From Diphasiastrum complanatum (Eukaryota > Streptophyta > Lycopodiopsida > Lycopodiales > Lycopodiaceae), in assembly GCA_029204225.1 (NCBI GenBank), contig CM055100.1:2489188-2553187 (forward strand): a stretch of DNA of 64,000 nt, written 5' to 3'. The notes below the pieces were generated by a model. It ran no database searches. It was not told the origin of the DNA and was given only the letters and a program-made list of their open reading frames with translations. This document shows, piece by piece, positions 34,145-44,204 of this stretch. Within the stretch, counting starts at the first letter, position 1. Every line of letters starts with the position of its first letter. The translations under genes and the position numbers were made by a program.

Positions 34145-35710
34145 CTACAACCTAAACCTGTGCAGCAACTCTTTGACATACTTCACTTGTGTTAAACCCA
34201 CTTCATGTCCTTTTTGCCACACTTCTACTCCAAGGTAGTAACGCAGCAGACTGAGATCTGTCATCTCGAATTGTTCCATGAGGTCTTTCTTAATTATGTC
34301 TATCATCTCTTGATTATTTCCCGTAATAATCAAATCATCAAGATAAAGAGCAATCAAAGCAACCATACCATCAAAGCATAAGACATATAGATTTGGATCA
34401 GAATGTGTTCTCACCATCCCCTTTGAACGAAAGTAGGCATCAATCCTGCTATACCATACACATGGTGCTTGTTTAAGACCATAAAGCGCTTTCTTCAAGC
34501 GACATACTTTATTTTCCTGTCCCTTCGCTACAAAGCCTTCAGGTTGATCCATGAACACTTCTTCTTCTAACTCACCATTTAGAAAAGCAAATTTCACATC
34601 CATCTGATGCAAAGGCCAACCAAAATGTGAAGCTAAAGCAACAAGTAGATGTAGAGTATTCCACTTACAAACCGACACAAAGGTCTCCTCATAGTCGATG
34701 CCTTTACTTTGTGCGTACCCTTTAATCACCAATCTTGCCTTGTGCTTTGCTATACTTTCATCTGCATGGTACTTAGTCCTGTATACCCATTTGCAACCAA
34801 TGGGTTTCTTGCCAACTGGTGGTTCTACTAAGTCCCATGTGCTATGCTTAGCAATTGACTCCATCTCCTCTCCCATGGCCTTGACCCAAATGCCATCATC
34901 CTTCGCTTCACCATAAGTTGAAGGTTCTTTGCTTTGAATAATGCTAGATAAGAGAGCATGATTTGCTTCATACCTTTCAGGTAGTGTCTTCTCTCTTGTT
35001 GATCTTCGTAGCTCTCCTTGGCTAGATGATCCTGGAAAGTCATCTATGTCGCGGCTCTCCAACAATCTCTCAAACCACTTAGGGAGCTTCCTGTCAGGTG
35101 ATCGGCTTCCTGGTGAAAATGTATCCCACGGTACATCCTCCTCCTTGCATTTGTCACCTGCAACTTCAATCCTTCTTGCACCAAAAGGTTTGTCCCTACC
35201 TCTCCAACCTATCTCTTGAGGTTGAGTAGTAGTATCTTGAGATGTATCCTCATGTTCATCACTCGGAAGGTCAATGAATGGATCATCATTAGGTGGTATC
35301 CTCACTATACCATCTTTTCCACTGGATGTGTCTATCTTCTCAGCATCCTCGTCTTCATACATCTTGGATTCATCAAAGATAACATCACGGTTTATATGGA
35401 TTTTGTTTTTTACTGGATCAAAACATCTATAGCTCTTCACACGATTATCATATCCTAGGAATATGCACTTGCTAGCTTTTACATCAAGTTTACATCTCTC
35501 TTCCTTAGGAATGTGTACAAAGGCCTTACATCCAAAGATTCGCAAGTGGTTCACCTTTGGCTTCTTCTTTGTGAATGCTTCCTCAGGTGTTATCTTTGGT
35601 ATGGCAATGGTAGGACTTCTATTTTGAAGATAGACTATCGTACTGCATGCTTTCGACCAAAAATCTTTTGGTAGATTCATCTCAGTTAGCATAGATCTGG
35701 CACTTTCCAC
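34145..35710 (-). CDS. Copia E integrase C-terminus and reverse transcriptase
   Basis: One frame of 521 codons covers the end of integrase (FWSKACSTIVYLQNR, KVNHLRIFGCKAF, FLGYD, INRDVIFDES) and a charged linker. RT follows with ESIAKHSTWDLVEPP, KWVYRTKYHADE, KARLVIKGYAQ, HQMDVKFAFLNG, LYGLKQAP and the catalytic YLDDLIITGN near residue 455. The core acidic residues are intact. The RT motif usually reading PVAR is changed. It is the tail of a polyprotein, so the ATG at 35710 is not a true start. Copy DNA synthesis would be its role. Confidence 0.88.
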   Translation of the reverse strand: MESARSMLTEMNLPKDFWSKACSTIVYLQNRSPTIAIPKITPEEAFTKKKPKVNHLRIFGCKAFVHIPKEERCKLDVKASKCIFLGYDNRVKSYRCFDPVKNKIHINRDVIFDESKMYEDEDAEKIDTSSGKDGIVRIPPNDDPFIDLPSDEHEDTSQDTTTQPQEIGWRGRDKPFGARRIEVAGDKCKEEDVPWDTFSPGSRSPDRKLPKWFERLLESRDIDDFPGSSSQGELRRSTREKTLPERYEANHALLSSIIQSKEPSTYGEAKDDGIWVKAMGEEMESIAKHSTWDLVEPPVGKKPIGCKWVYRTKYHADESIAKHKARLVIKGYAQSKGIDYEETFVSVCKWNTLHLLVALASHFGWPLHQMDVKFAFLNGELEEEVFMDQPEGFVAKGQENKVCRLKKALYGLKQAPCVWYSRIDAYFRSKGMVRTHSDPNLYVLCFDGMVALIALYLDDLIITGNNQEMIDIIKKDLMEQFEMTDLSLLRYYLGVEVWQKGHEVGLTQVKYVKELLHRFRL

Positions 35711-36232
35711 AATCGTGCAATTCTTGCGCTCAGTTACACCATTGAGAGCAGGAGTATGAGCTTGTGTAAATTGGCTTTTAATCCCACATTGATCACAAAG
35801 ATCATTGAAGTCATTAGACTTGTACTCACCTCAACTATCTGATCTTAGGACTTTGATCTTCCTACCTGTCTGATTTTCGACCAATGCTTTGAAGCTCTTG
35901 AAGTTATCAAATGCATCTGATTTCTTCTTCAAGAAGTAGATCCACGTCTTACGTGACATATCATCAATAAAGGTCATGAAATAGAAGGCTTTACCTAAGG
36001 ACATGGTCCTCATAGGCCCGCATAAATCTATGTGGATTGTTCTTTGCTCTTGCAACACCCCCTTTATTGAACTTCTCTTGATGCTGCTTCCCATATACAC
36101 AGGATTCGCACATCGATTGGTGACAAATGACTTGAAATCAGCCCTTATATAGCGGAATTTAGAGTGCGTATTAGGTGAAATCCACTTTCCCTTGTTCAGT
36201 TCCACCCAAATTTTGGCAGGGACCTTCTTCAC
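35711..36232 (-). pseudogene. Copia E integrase core fragment
   Basis: It contains HIDLCGPM (first catalytic Asp), FIDDMSRKTWIYFL, and KVLRSDS (second Asp) near 35850. The frame then breaks at a stop before the GEY motif. The third acidic residue lies in the following segment. The N-terminal zinc-binding domain is lacking or decayed. It lies directly upstream of the RT frame. Confidence 0.8.
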
Positions 36233-36240
36233 AAAATTCT

Positions 36241-37066
36241 ATGACCTCAAGGAAGTCTGCGAGAGTTCAGAAGGTGATTTGACTGCCCTGCAAAGGTTCA
36301 CGAGGGATCAGACTGTCTGCGAGGGTTCAACTCTCATAGGAAGTGATCTCTCGCACAACATGTTTTTGTGATTGGATTTTCAAGACCAGACCATGTAGGC
36401 AGGCTAATCTCACTGCTTTGATTCCATTTAGACACCTTACGAGCATTGGTAGGATGATCTTGATGCTCTACGAGGGTTCTGAAGATTCAGCTTCTGGGAA
36501 TCCTTGCACACACTAAACAATGATGAATCTTCCATCAAGAACTCTCGCAGAGATTTTTAGAGATGCATGTGGGTCAGATCTAGTGACTGTCCAAGTTTCA
36601 AGAGCTACCTCCCAGGGGATCTCCAAAAATCATGAAAAAAGTGCTCATTTAGAGTGTTTTTTGACGAGATCTTGAGATTCTCTGATTTTTAACTTTTGTA
36701 AACTGGTAATCAACTTCATCCATGCTTGATCTAACTGTTGGTAACTCTTTGGAAGTTTTGATGGACATCTGGTAATAGATCCATTAGTTTTTGGTGAATT
36801 TTGTCCTTAATTTGCCATAGTTACTGAGATCGAAATCTCTGATCTGCAAATTTAGGGGACTTATTGGCATAATCTGATGATCTACTTTCTTCTTGACCCC
36901 TTCTAGATCTCGATCCCCCTTGGACCCTGATGGATTTCCCCGATCTTGCCGGATCTGACCGAATCTTGATGGATCTAGCTTGATTTGGCTTGATCTTCCT
37001 AGATCTAGTCGTGATGGTCTATCAAAATAGCTTTTCGTAACGTGCCACCACCAATCTGGATCTATC
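36241..37066. other. No gene seen; possible remains of gypsy G1 3' LTR
   Basis: Lies between the truncated copia E and the C-terminus of gypsy G1 integrase, where a 3' LTR would be expected. Phrases around GCGAGAGTTCA, GCGAGGGTTCA and CGAGGGTTCT recur at about 36260, 36313 and 36470. GATCT-containing phrases repeat at about 36900-37020. No LTR ends could be fixed. Confidence 0.4.
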
Positions 37067-37560
37067 TTACTGCGGTGGCCAGTACTTGTGCAACCGGCTA
37101 CCGTTGATGGGTGTATCGAATGGTGTCCCATCTAGCTTCTCTAAATTAATGGCTCCATGATTAAGAATTTCCTTGATCCGATAAGGACCTTCACCTATGA
37201 ATTTTAATTTCCCCTTGATCGCCTTGGTTTTATACATCAGGACCAGATCTCCAGAGCGAATATCCTTCTTTTGTAACTTGTGATTGTGCCATGCTTTGCA
37301 TCTTTCCTTTTCAGCTGCCAGTGCATGCACAGCTAGTAAGCGTGTTTCACAGAGTTTATGCAGAGCTTCGTGGAGTAGTTGTAGAGATTTGGATTCATTC
37401 AGGCATTGCATTGTAGCAATACTTAATGAAGGAACTAGAAACTCTACTGGCATTACAACATCCTGACCATATACCAATTGGAAAGGTGTTTGATCAGTGC
37501 TTCCCTTATATGTTGTCATGAATGCCCACAGAACAACATGCAACTTATGTTCCCAATCTG
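37067..37560 (-). pseudogene. Gypsy G1 integrase C-terminal domain
   Basis: The motifs are TPFQLVYGQDVVMPVEF, LHEALHKLCETRLLAVHA and KAWHNHKL, then the SH3-like GDLVLMYKTKAIKGKLKFIG and GPYRIKEIL, ending GSRLHKYWPP. This matches the usual Ty3 integrase end. No chromodomain follows, so it is not a classical chromovirus. The frame starts at a deletion junction. Confidence 0.85.
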
Positions 37561-37565
37561 ATCTG

Positions 37566-38192
37566 CTAGGCTACGATTATGTATCGAGCTTGGGAACTCC
37601 TTGTTGCAGGGTGAATTGGACCGATGTAATCCAATCCCCACTTTTTGAATGGCGCTTGGGCTAAGACCAGGTGCAGTAGGTCATAATTCAATCTCATTGG
37701 CCTCCTCGCCCTTTGGCACACATCACACTTTTTCAAGTATTCCTCCGTATCCTTATGAATTGTTGGCCACCAACATCCTGTTTTCAGGATCTTGCGAACT
37801 GTAATGTCAGATGCAAAATGGCCTCCAGCCATGCCTTCAAGTAAAAGCAAAATGATCTGGGTGGCCTCATGAGGGAGAATACATCGCCGAAGAATCCCGT
37901 TTGGACCTCTTCGATACAACTGGCCAGCAATCAACTGATAGGGTCTAGCCTTCAAGATCAATTTTCGCTGATCCACCTTTGGTAGTGACTTGTCTGGTTG
38001 GCCTCGCATTAGATATTCAACAATGTCGACAGCCCATTCTGATACTGTGTCCATGTAAAATAAGGCAGCATCGGCCAGCTCATCATCGGGTTGGGTTGCA
38101 ACCTCCTTTCCCTTGATTTGCGAACATGATCTACCATGTAGTGTTGTTTTTCCTTGCAAACTACTATCCGAAAAAACAATAGAAGTAGCCAT
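37566..38192 (-). pseudogene. Gypsy G1 integrase zinc finger and first core motif
   Basis: About 208 codons with LYRRGPNGILRRC, GHFASDITVRKIL, WWPTIHKDTEEYLKKC and CDVCQR form the H-H-C-C zinc-binding domain. WGLDYIGPIHP follows with the first catalytic Asp, then RYIIVA at the break. The N-terminal part overlaps the degraded end of RNase H. The core's second Asp and Glu are missing. Confidence 0.85.
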
Positions 38193-38199
38193 CTGGTGA

Positions 38200-38580
38200 C
38201 CTCCCGGTGTTGCAAGTTTTGTTAACGAGATAGAGCAAGGGTTGATGGTCCGTATAAAAAGCCAAATGTGTGGCCATCAGGTAGTGCTAAAATTTCTTAA
38301 CTGCATAGATCATTGCCAGTGCTTCCCGCTCTGTGGTTGAATAATTCATTTTTGTATCACTAAGTTGTCGGCTTGCAAATCAGATTGGAAAATCCTTTTT
38401 GTGTTCTCCTAGCTAGGTTAAGATTGTTCCAACTGCATACTTCGATGCGTCCGTATGCACATGAAACTCAATGCACCAATTGGGTGGGCGTAAGATTGGT
38501 GCTGAAACCAATGCATCCTTAAGCTTTTGGAAAGCCTTTAGGGCTTCCTCGTTCCAACGTGGATCCGTTGTGAGTTTGTA
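38200..38580 (-). pseudogene. Gypsy G1 RNase H, with stops
   Basis: Minus-strand translation across frames gives FHVHTDASKYAVGTIL, FASRQLSDTKMNYSTTEREALAMIYAV and FYTDHQPL, the three acidic blocks of Ty3 RNase H. In-frame stops occur, for example near 38410. Confidence 0.75.
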
Positions 38581-39486
38581 AATTGGTCGGCTAACTCCGC
38601 AAAGTCAAGAATGAAGATCCTATAATAGTTAACATGACCCATGAAGATGTAGACTTCGCGGATCGTCCCCGGTGGTGCCAAGATCAACAATGATCCTGAT
38701 CTTTGGTAGGTCTGTGGCGATCTGGATTCAAGGAGATCTAGAAGTTGGACATTTTGGGAGCACTTTCTCCAAATTGGATAAGTGTTCTGAGTCTGGTCCA
38801 TGCATGCACAGATCGTCCAAAAAAATTTCTAGAAATTTTTGCAAATATTCTTTGAATGCCGCTTGCAAGACTTGTTGGAAGGTGCTTGGGGCATTGCAAA
38901 GTCCAAATGGCATCACTTTACAGGCATAGGTTCCCCATTCCGTGGCAAATGTTGTCTTGGGTTGGTCTTGGGGGGCTATCTTCACCTGGTTGTAGCCGCT
39001 GAATCCATCTAGAAAACTGTAGGCTTCGGTGCCAACTACTCTGTCGAGGACACTTTCTGTAAATGGTAAAAAAAAATGATCCTTTTTGGTGACTGCATTT
39101 AGCGCCTTCAGATTCATACAAATCTGCATTTTGCCATTCTTCTTGGGTACTATAACTATGAGCGATACCCATTCTATGTGCTTGATTTCATAAATGAAAT
39201 ATGCATCCATCAGCTTCTGCAACTCCTGCTTGATCAGCTCTGTATAATCCGGGTTGCAACGGTAGTAACGACTTAACTTGGGGACTGCTCCATCCACCAA
39301 GGGTATGGTGTGTTGGACTATTGTTGGTGGAATTTCCTTTAGATCACTACAACTCCAGACAAAATAGTCTTTATACTCCACCAACAAGGATCGTAGTCTC
39401 TTGAATTGTGTGGGTGTTAACAATTCTCCCACATGCACTATCTTTTCTTCTTCACCTGCACTTTTCACATCATCACCAACATTCAC
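38581..39486 (-). pseudogene. Gypsy G1 reverse transcriptase
   Basis: A frame of about 250 codons carries RT motifs in order: LLVEYKDYFVWS, IPLVDGAVP, LIVIVPKKNGK, MQICMNLKALNAVTKKD, SFLDGFSGYNQVKI, MPFGLCNAPSTFQQVL and the catalytic FLDDLCMHG at about 38815. DFRKLN is changed to MNLKALN. A frameshift near 38740 separates the thumb. It is probably inactive. Confidence 0.88.
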
Positions 39487-40090
39487 TTTAGCACTGACTG
39501 ACCCTTTTCACGCTCACCCCATGCAGTTGCGCTAACTGACTGAACAACGATTGCAGCCACCCACGATCTCCTACAGACAACACATCACTCTGTACTTTCA
39601 CATCTGCACACTTGTAATATTATGTATATATACTGGACACCATTCGTGTATTCAGTGAGATAGAGATATAGAAATAGACGAAGTAGATGGTTCTGCAATC
39701 TTTCACAATATCCTAGTAATCCACTATGTCCATTGCATATCCATGTAACTAAATGAGTTATTGAAGAGAACGTGGGATGTGTCAAAGTGCTTGGATCTTG
39801 TGGATATAATGTTCCATCCGATCCACAAATCCAAGGCTTTTTTTCCTTTTGCCCTGTAACGAGAACGATCCTCAACAGATATTTGAATTCCTTTGCCTCC
39901 TCTTCTCTGCAAAGGTGCCAAATCAATAGGGATATCCACATGTACATGATACAATGTCATCATCAAAAAAATAATAGAGTAATCAATTGCATCAAAGTAC
40001 TATGACCAGATTCTATAAAGCAAAGCAAAGTACTCATCTTTGATTATATTATATACTATGTACGATCAATCCAAACTCCATGCTTGTATG
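39487..40090. other. Unassigned segment between gypsy G1 and element D1
   Basis: No protease or gag motif is recognisable. A minus-strand frame at 39724-39966 has no stop for 80 codons but matches nothing I know. It ends at the target site of element D1. Confidence 0.45.
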
Positions 40091-40095
40091 CTTGA

Positions 40096-40897
40096 TGTGA
40101 GAAATTGGCAAAAATCTAGCTTGGTATTTTTTATGATAGAAGTTTGTAAGTGAATCTCACATGTGTGGAGGATGTTCCCACGTGTGGAGAATTGTAAAGT
40201 AAATAAAAGTGTTTAATTTAGGAAAGCATTTAGGTGTAGGATGTTGATAGGGTCAAATTTGGCATAGATGGCAAATTATCCATTTCCACTTGTAATGCCA
40301 CTATTGAGCCAAAATAGAGTAGGAGGCCAAACTTGTGCCAATTAGAGTGTAGACAAGTGTAATGCTTTTGTTTGATGAAGTTTAAGAGGTCCAATAGGAT
40401 TTAGAGGTGGAACCATGAGTGGTCCGATAGAATGTGAGGTTTGCTTGAAAATGGTCCAATAGAATCTAGAGGTGCATGGATCAATGGTCCAAAAGGATTA
40501 AGAGGTGGCAAAGTGTGGTCCAATCATAGTTAAGCATAGTGGTAGGTCGTGGATCTACTAGTATCATTGTACTCCTCATTTGGATCTAATTGATTTTGAG
40601 ATTGAGTGGATTTTGAGTGTAAGTGATTTTCTAGCTTTCTCTCTCTACTCGAGAGCTATTGATGATTTTCTCTCTCCACCCAAGGAGAGCAGCTTATTTT
40701 TACTTAGATTATTTTTGGAACACTTCTCACACATGTGAGTGGGAGTTGGAAGTGATTGAATGCATGTAGTAGTGTGTTTTTGCCATAGATTCAAAGATAG
40801 ATCTTGAATCTCAATCTAGTCTTGATCTTGGTGCATCTACACACCTTAGCAGATCACAAGTACATGTTGTGGACAATCCACACGTGTGAAATCAGCA
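40096..40897 (+). repeat. D1 5' LTR (802 bp)
   Basis: It starts TGTGAGAAATTGG and ends AATCAGCA, next to the PBS. It contains five evenly spaced GGTCC(A)AT motifs at 40388-40525 and several CACGTG/CACATG palindromes. Compared with the 3' LTR it lacks a block of about 20 bp near 40225. Confidence 0.93.
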
Positions 40898-40914
40898 TGG
40901 TATCAGAGCCTACC
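40898..40914 (+). other. D1 primer binding site
   Basis: TGGTATCAGAGCCTACC directly follows the 5' LTR and matches the standard copia site complementary to the 3' end of initiator tRNA-Met. Confidence 0.92.
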
Positions 40915-41565
40915 TAAGGTTACCATGAATTTTGATCCATTTGAGTGATAACTATTCATCAATCTTGAGCTAGAAATTGTCAAGATCCATTTTCCTAGTT
41001 ATCTTGTCCAATTTTGGATCAAAAGAGATCAATAGGACATTGATTGGGTCTGTCCTGGTACTGTACGGAATCAGGTGCTCAGACACGTGTGAGGAACATC
41101 CAATTTCAGTTTGGCAGTTCTCTTTCATATTTGATCCAAAAATCTTGCTAGATAGCTTTTTTTGAAGCTATTTTTGTTTAGTTTTTGATGCAATCAGTTT
41201 CATTCCATTTGGTTGTGCCAATCAAAAGTTATAAGCTTTTGAGGAGGGTTAGGTAGGGCACCTAGACCTGGGTGGACACATTTGGTTTGGTCAAGAGATT
41301 GCTTGTTTGATCCAAAATCACAGTTGAATGCTTACCAATCTCATCTATATGTGATCTAGTCACTGTTTTGAGATCTTAGCCATTTTGTTTCATGCAATAT
41401 CATTGTATTTGAGTCAAATTTGGTTTTTTAATGTATTTCACATGTGCTAAGAGCATAGTTTGTTGCAAGATCTTGCATAGGAGATGGTAGCACACCATTA
41501 TTGGATCCTATAGTGAGAGAGAAGCAACATTTTTGGTTCATCACTTTTATTTATCTCCACTTTAC

Positions 41566-42371
41566 ATGACTTCAATGAGTTCATACTTGTTGCAACCAAG
41601 TGAGAGATTGTATACTTCCAATTATTCAATATGGAAGTTGGATGGAGTCCATCTTGATACTCCAAGATGTGATGGACATTGTACTTGGGACTGAGGAGGA
41701 TCCTCAAGTTCTTCAAGAAGTACAAAAATACAAGAAGAGAGCTATGATGGCTCTCCACTACATTAAGATGAATGTCTCTAATGAGATATTGAGGGAGTTT
41801 GGTGACTGTTCTACTTCCAAGGAAGCATGGGATTGTCTCAAGTCCATCTATGAGGCTAAGAAGACCTCTAGGCTTCTCACTCTTAGAAATCAAATCTAAG
41901 GATATTAATAGGGAGCTTGCATGTATTGGTGACTCAATCAATCAAAGTGAGCTAGTCCAAGTCATTCTCAATGGCTTGAGAGATGAATATGACAACCTTG
42001 TCCAATCCTATGCCATTAAGGAGAAGCTACCAAGTTTGGAGGCCCTTCAAAGTGTGCTTATTTGTGAAGAATCAAGAAAAGAGTACAAACTCTTGAGGAT
42101 GGACAAGCTATCACTCAATCATGATGATGGCAAATTTCTATTTGCCAAGCACAAAGAGAGGAGTAAGAACCAACATCATCACTTCTCTAATGACAAAGCT
42201 AAAGACCAAGATGGAGAGGAGGAGGATACCTCTCATGCTTCTACTTCGAATCTCAAGAAGAAGAAGATCAAGTGCTTTTATTGCGGCAAGAAAGGCCATT
42301 ATGCCACCAATTGCTTCAAGAAGAAGAATCAACTCAGTCAAGCCAACATCACCAGTGAGAAAGAAGACTAA
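41566..42371 (+). pseudogene. D1 gag with zinc knuckle, frameshifted
   Basis: The ATG at 41566 begins a copia gag with TSNYSIWK near residue 17, CSTSKEAWDCL and LACIGDSINQSELVQVILNGL. A zinc knuckle follows (CFYCGKKGHYATNC, at about 42273-42314). Compared with D2, D1 has lost two bases near 41640 and about 55 bp near 41895, so gag is split between frames. A stop at 42369-42371 separates it from the protease frame. Confidence 0.85.
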
Positions 42372-42398
42372 ATTGCAAGTGATGGAGAAGGCTCTCTT

Positions 42399-43496
42399 AT
42401 GGCATCAAGCTTCTCCTCTCCCACCTTCAACAAGGATGACTCATGGTATATTGATAGTGGAGCATCTTCACATATGTGTGGCTCCAAGCACTCTTTTTCA
42501 TCTATTATGCCTTATGATGGAGTCAAGAAGACCATATACATTGCAAGTAAGCATGAGTGCCATATTGAAGGAGTAGGGATTATTCCCTTGAAGCTTGCAT
42601 CTTCCAAAGATCTCTTTCTCAACAATGTTCTTTTTGTCCCAAAGCTTACAAAGAACATCTTAAGTGTTGGCCAACTTCTTGATAGTGGCTTGGATGTCAA
42701 TTTCAATATTGACAATTGTGTGATCAAGAAGGATGGTGAGATCCTTGCATATGGATCAAGATCTGAAGGCATCTACAAATTGGATCCAAGTGAGAGTGCA
42801 AACTCTCTTGATGTTTCTTATATGTCCAATATTTCAAAGGAGGATGATCACACAAGATGCACATATCTTCTCTCTTCAAGTATTATGGTGTATGATTATT
42901 CCTTATTATTCAAAGCATATGTTGAGAAGAAATTCTCATTGAAGATCAAAGGTTTGAGGAGTATTGGAGATCTTGAAGGAATAGCACCATATGAAGTTTT
43001 ATTCAAGATGAAGCCTAAGGTTGATCACCTTAGTGAACTTGGTAGTGCTTGCTTTGCACATATTCCCTTGGAAACAAGAAGGAAGGATGATCCAAGCTCA
43101 TGGATCATGATTGGATACTCATCCATCAAGGAAGCCTTTAGTGTCTTCACACTCTCTATTTCAAAAGTGATTGTGAATAGAGATGTCCCATTGCATGAAG
43201 ATTCAATCTTGGAAGTGGCCGAGATCAAGGCTTCTCAAGCACAAGTTATCTTTTTTGAAGGTATTCAAGTTATGATGGGGCCAACGTGTGAGAAGGAGTT
43301 TCTTCTTCATATGAGTTCAAGAAGATCGTCAAGATGCATGGCCGAGTCTTTATGGATCACCTTACATGGCAAAGAGGGGCATCTTTCATTTGTATCTACT
43401 ACAACACATTCATATATGCTTCTCTTCCTTTGCTTGAAATGCTATCTTGTTTCATTGATTTTTTTGGATCTCAAAGTTCAAGAAAAGCTATACTAG
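42399..43496 (+). pseudogene. D1 protease and internally deleted integrase
   Basis: The 365-codon frame begins with protease: WYIDSGASSHMC with intact D-S-G at residues 19-21, and LFVPKLTKNILSVGQLLDSG. It then enters integrase without the H-H-C-C domain or the first catalytic Asp. The core remnant reads HTRCTYLLSS, KAYVEKKFSLKIKGLRS, with Ile where the second Asp is expected. The integrase C-terminus follows (APYEVLFKMKPKV, GSACFAHIP, SKVIVNRDVPLHED). RT is absent. D2 has the same layout. Confidence 0.85.
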
Positions 43497-43903
43497 TTTT
43501 GTATGATGCTTATGGTATGGACATGTTTGTTGTCATTATTGACTTAGATGTGTTTCCAATACTTTTTGAAAGCAAGATATTGTATTGTCAAAAGTATGCT
43601 CTTGGTTCTAGTAAGAACAAGATTGAGCTTGGTACTCACTTTCTTGAAAATCATGTTTTCACATGTTTTGAGGCAAATTGTAAACTCCTCTTGAGATTAA
43701 GTGAAGCATCCAAAGTGGACACTTACATCCTTGAGAGAGTAACTAGCCTAAAAAAGATCAAGACAGTCTTTGATATCAAGATTAGATCCATCATGGATAT
43801 AGTTCATTGTATGTGGACTAGTCAAGCTGGAAAGCATAATCTTGATAATCATCATTGTTTCACATCTTATGATCTTGATTTCCATGATCCTTATGAGGCT
43901 TGA
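43334..43903 (+). CDS. D-family downstream reading frame of unknown function
   Basis: A frame of 189 codons overlaps the end of the integrase remnant and lies where RT would be in a complete copia. I do not recognise it. Its second half, including FTCFEANCKLLL, SEASKVDTYILERV and MDIVHCMWTSQAGKHNL, is also open in D2 (59517-59945, minus strand). No catalytic RT or RNase H motif is present. It could be non-coding leader-like or cargo sequence that is open by chance. A run within it is shared with the segment replacing RT in element C. Confidence 0.35.
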   Translation: MHGRVFMDHLTWQRGASFICIYYNTFIYASLPLLEMLSCFIDFFGSQSSRKAILVLYDAYGMDMFVVIIDLDVFPILFESKILYCQKYALGSSKNKIELGTHFLENHVFTCFEANCKLLLRLSEASKVDTYILERVTSLKKIKTVFDIKIRSIMDIVHCMWTSQAGKHNLDNHHCFTSYDLDFHDPYEA

Positions 43904-44204
43904 AAGCCTCAGATTTCTCTATTTATGTTGCATCCATCATGCAAGTGGAACTTTCAAAGCAAAGATCATCATCGAGCATGGAGGAAGCCCATGATCATAG
44001 TGGCATATTGGTGGAGCACTCTTCAAAGGCATTGGCAAGAGATCTCTACCAAAGAGATCTTATCATGGATATGGTGAGGGTGCTGCTATGATGGATCCCT
44101 TGGCTGATCTTCACTTCTTATGCATACCAAAGGATCCACTCAAAAAAGATTTACAAACTTCTCAAGTGATCTAGTACCTTTCCAAGCTATTCTTTGAGGA
44201 GGAG

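Larger units (their letters stand above)
33645..36232 (-). mobile_element. Copia E, truncated at both ends
   Basis: A minus-strand copia fragment contains, in order, an integrase core (36232 to about 35830), integrase C-terminus and RT (35710-34145) and part of RNase H (34140-33645). Gag, protease and both LTRs are missing. It stops inside RNase H at EEIGMK. The RT frame is open over more than 500 codons, so this piece is younger or better preserved than copia A2. Confidence 0.85.
37067..39486 (-). mobile_element. Gypsy G1, Ty3/gypsy pol remnant
   Basis: Reading leftward on the minus strand: RT (39486 to about 38740), RNase H (about 38560-38200, with stops), integrase zinc finger and first catalytic Asp (38192-37566), then directly integrase C-terminus (37560-37067). 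The integrase core between the first Asp and the C-terminal domain has been deleted at about 37560. A second copy (G2) at the right edge keeps part of that core. Gag and protease are not found upstream. Confidence 0.85.

Noticed and set aside
39724-39966. 80-codon minus-strand frame between gypsy G1 and D1
   Set aside because: No recognisable motif, no start context and no partner exons. I cannot support a gene.
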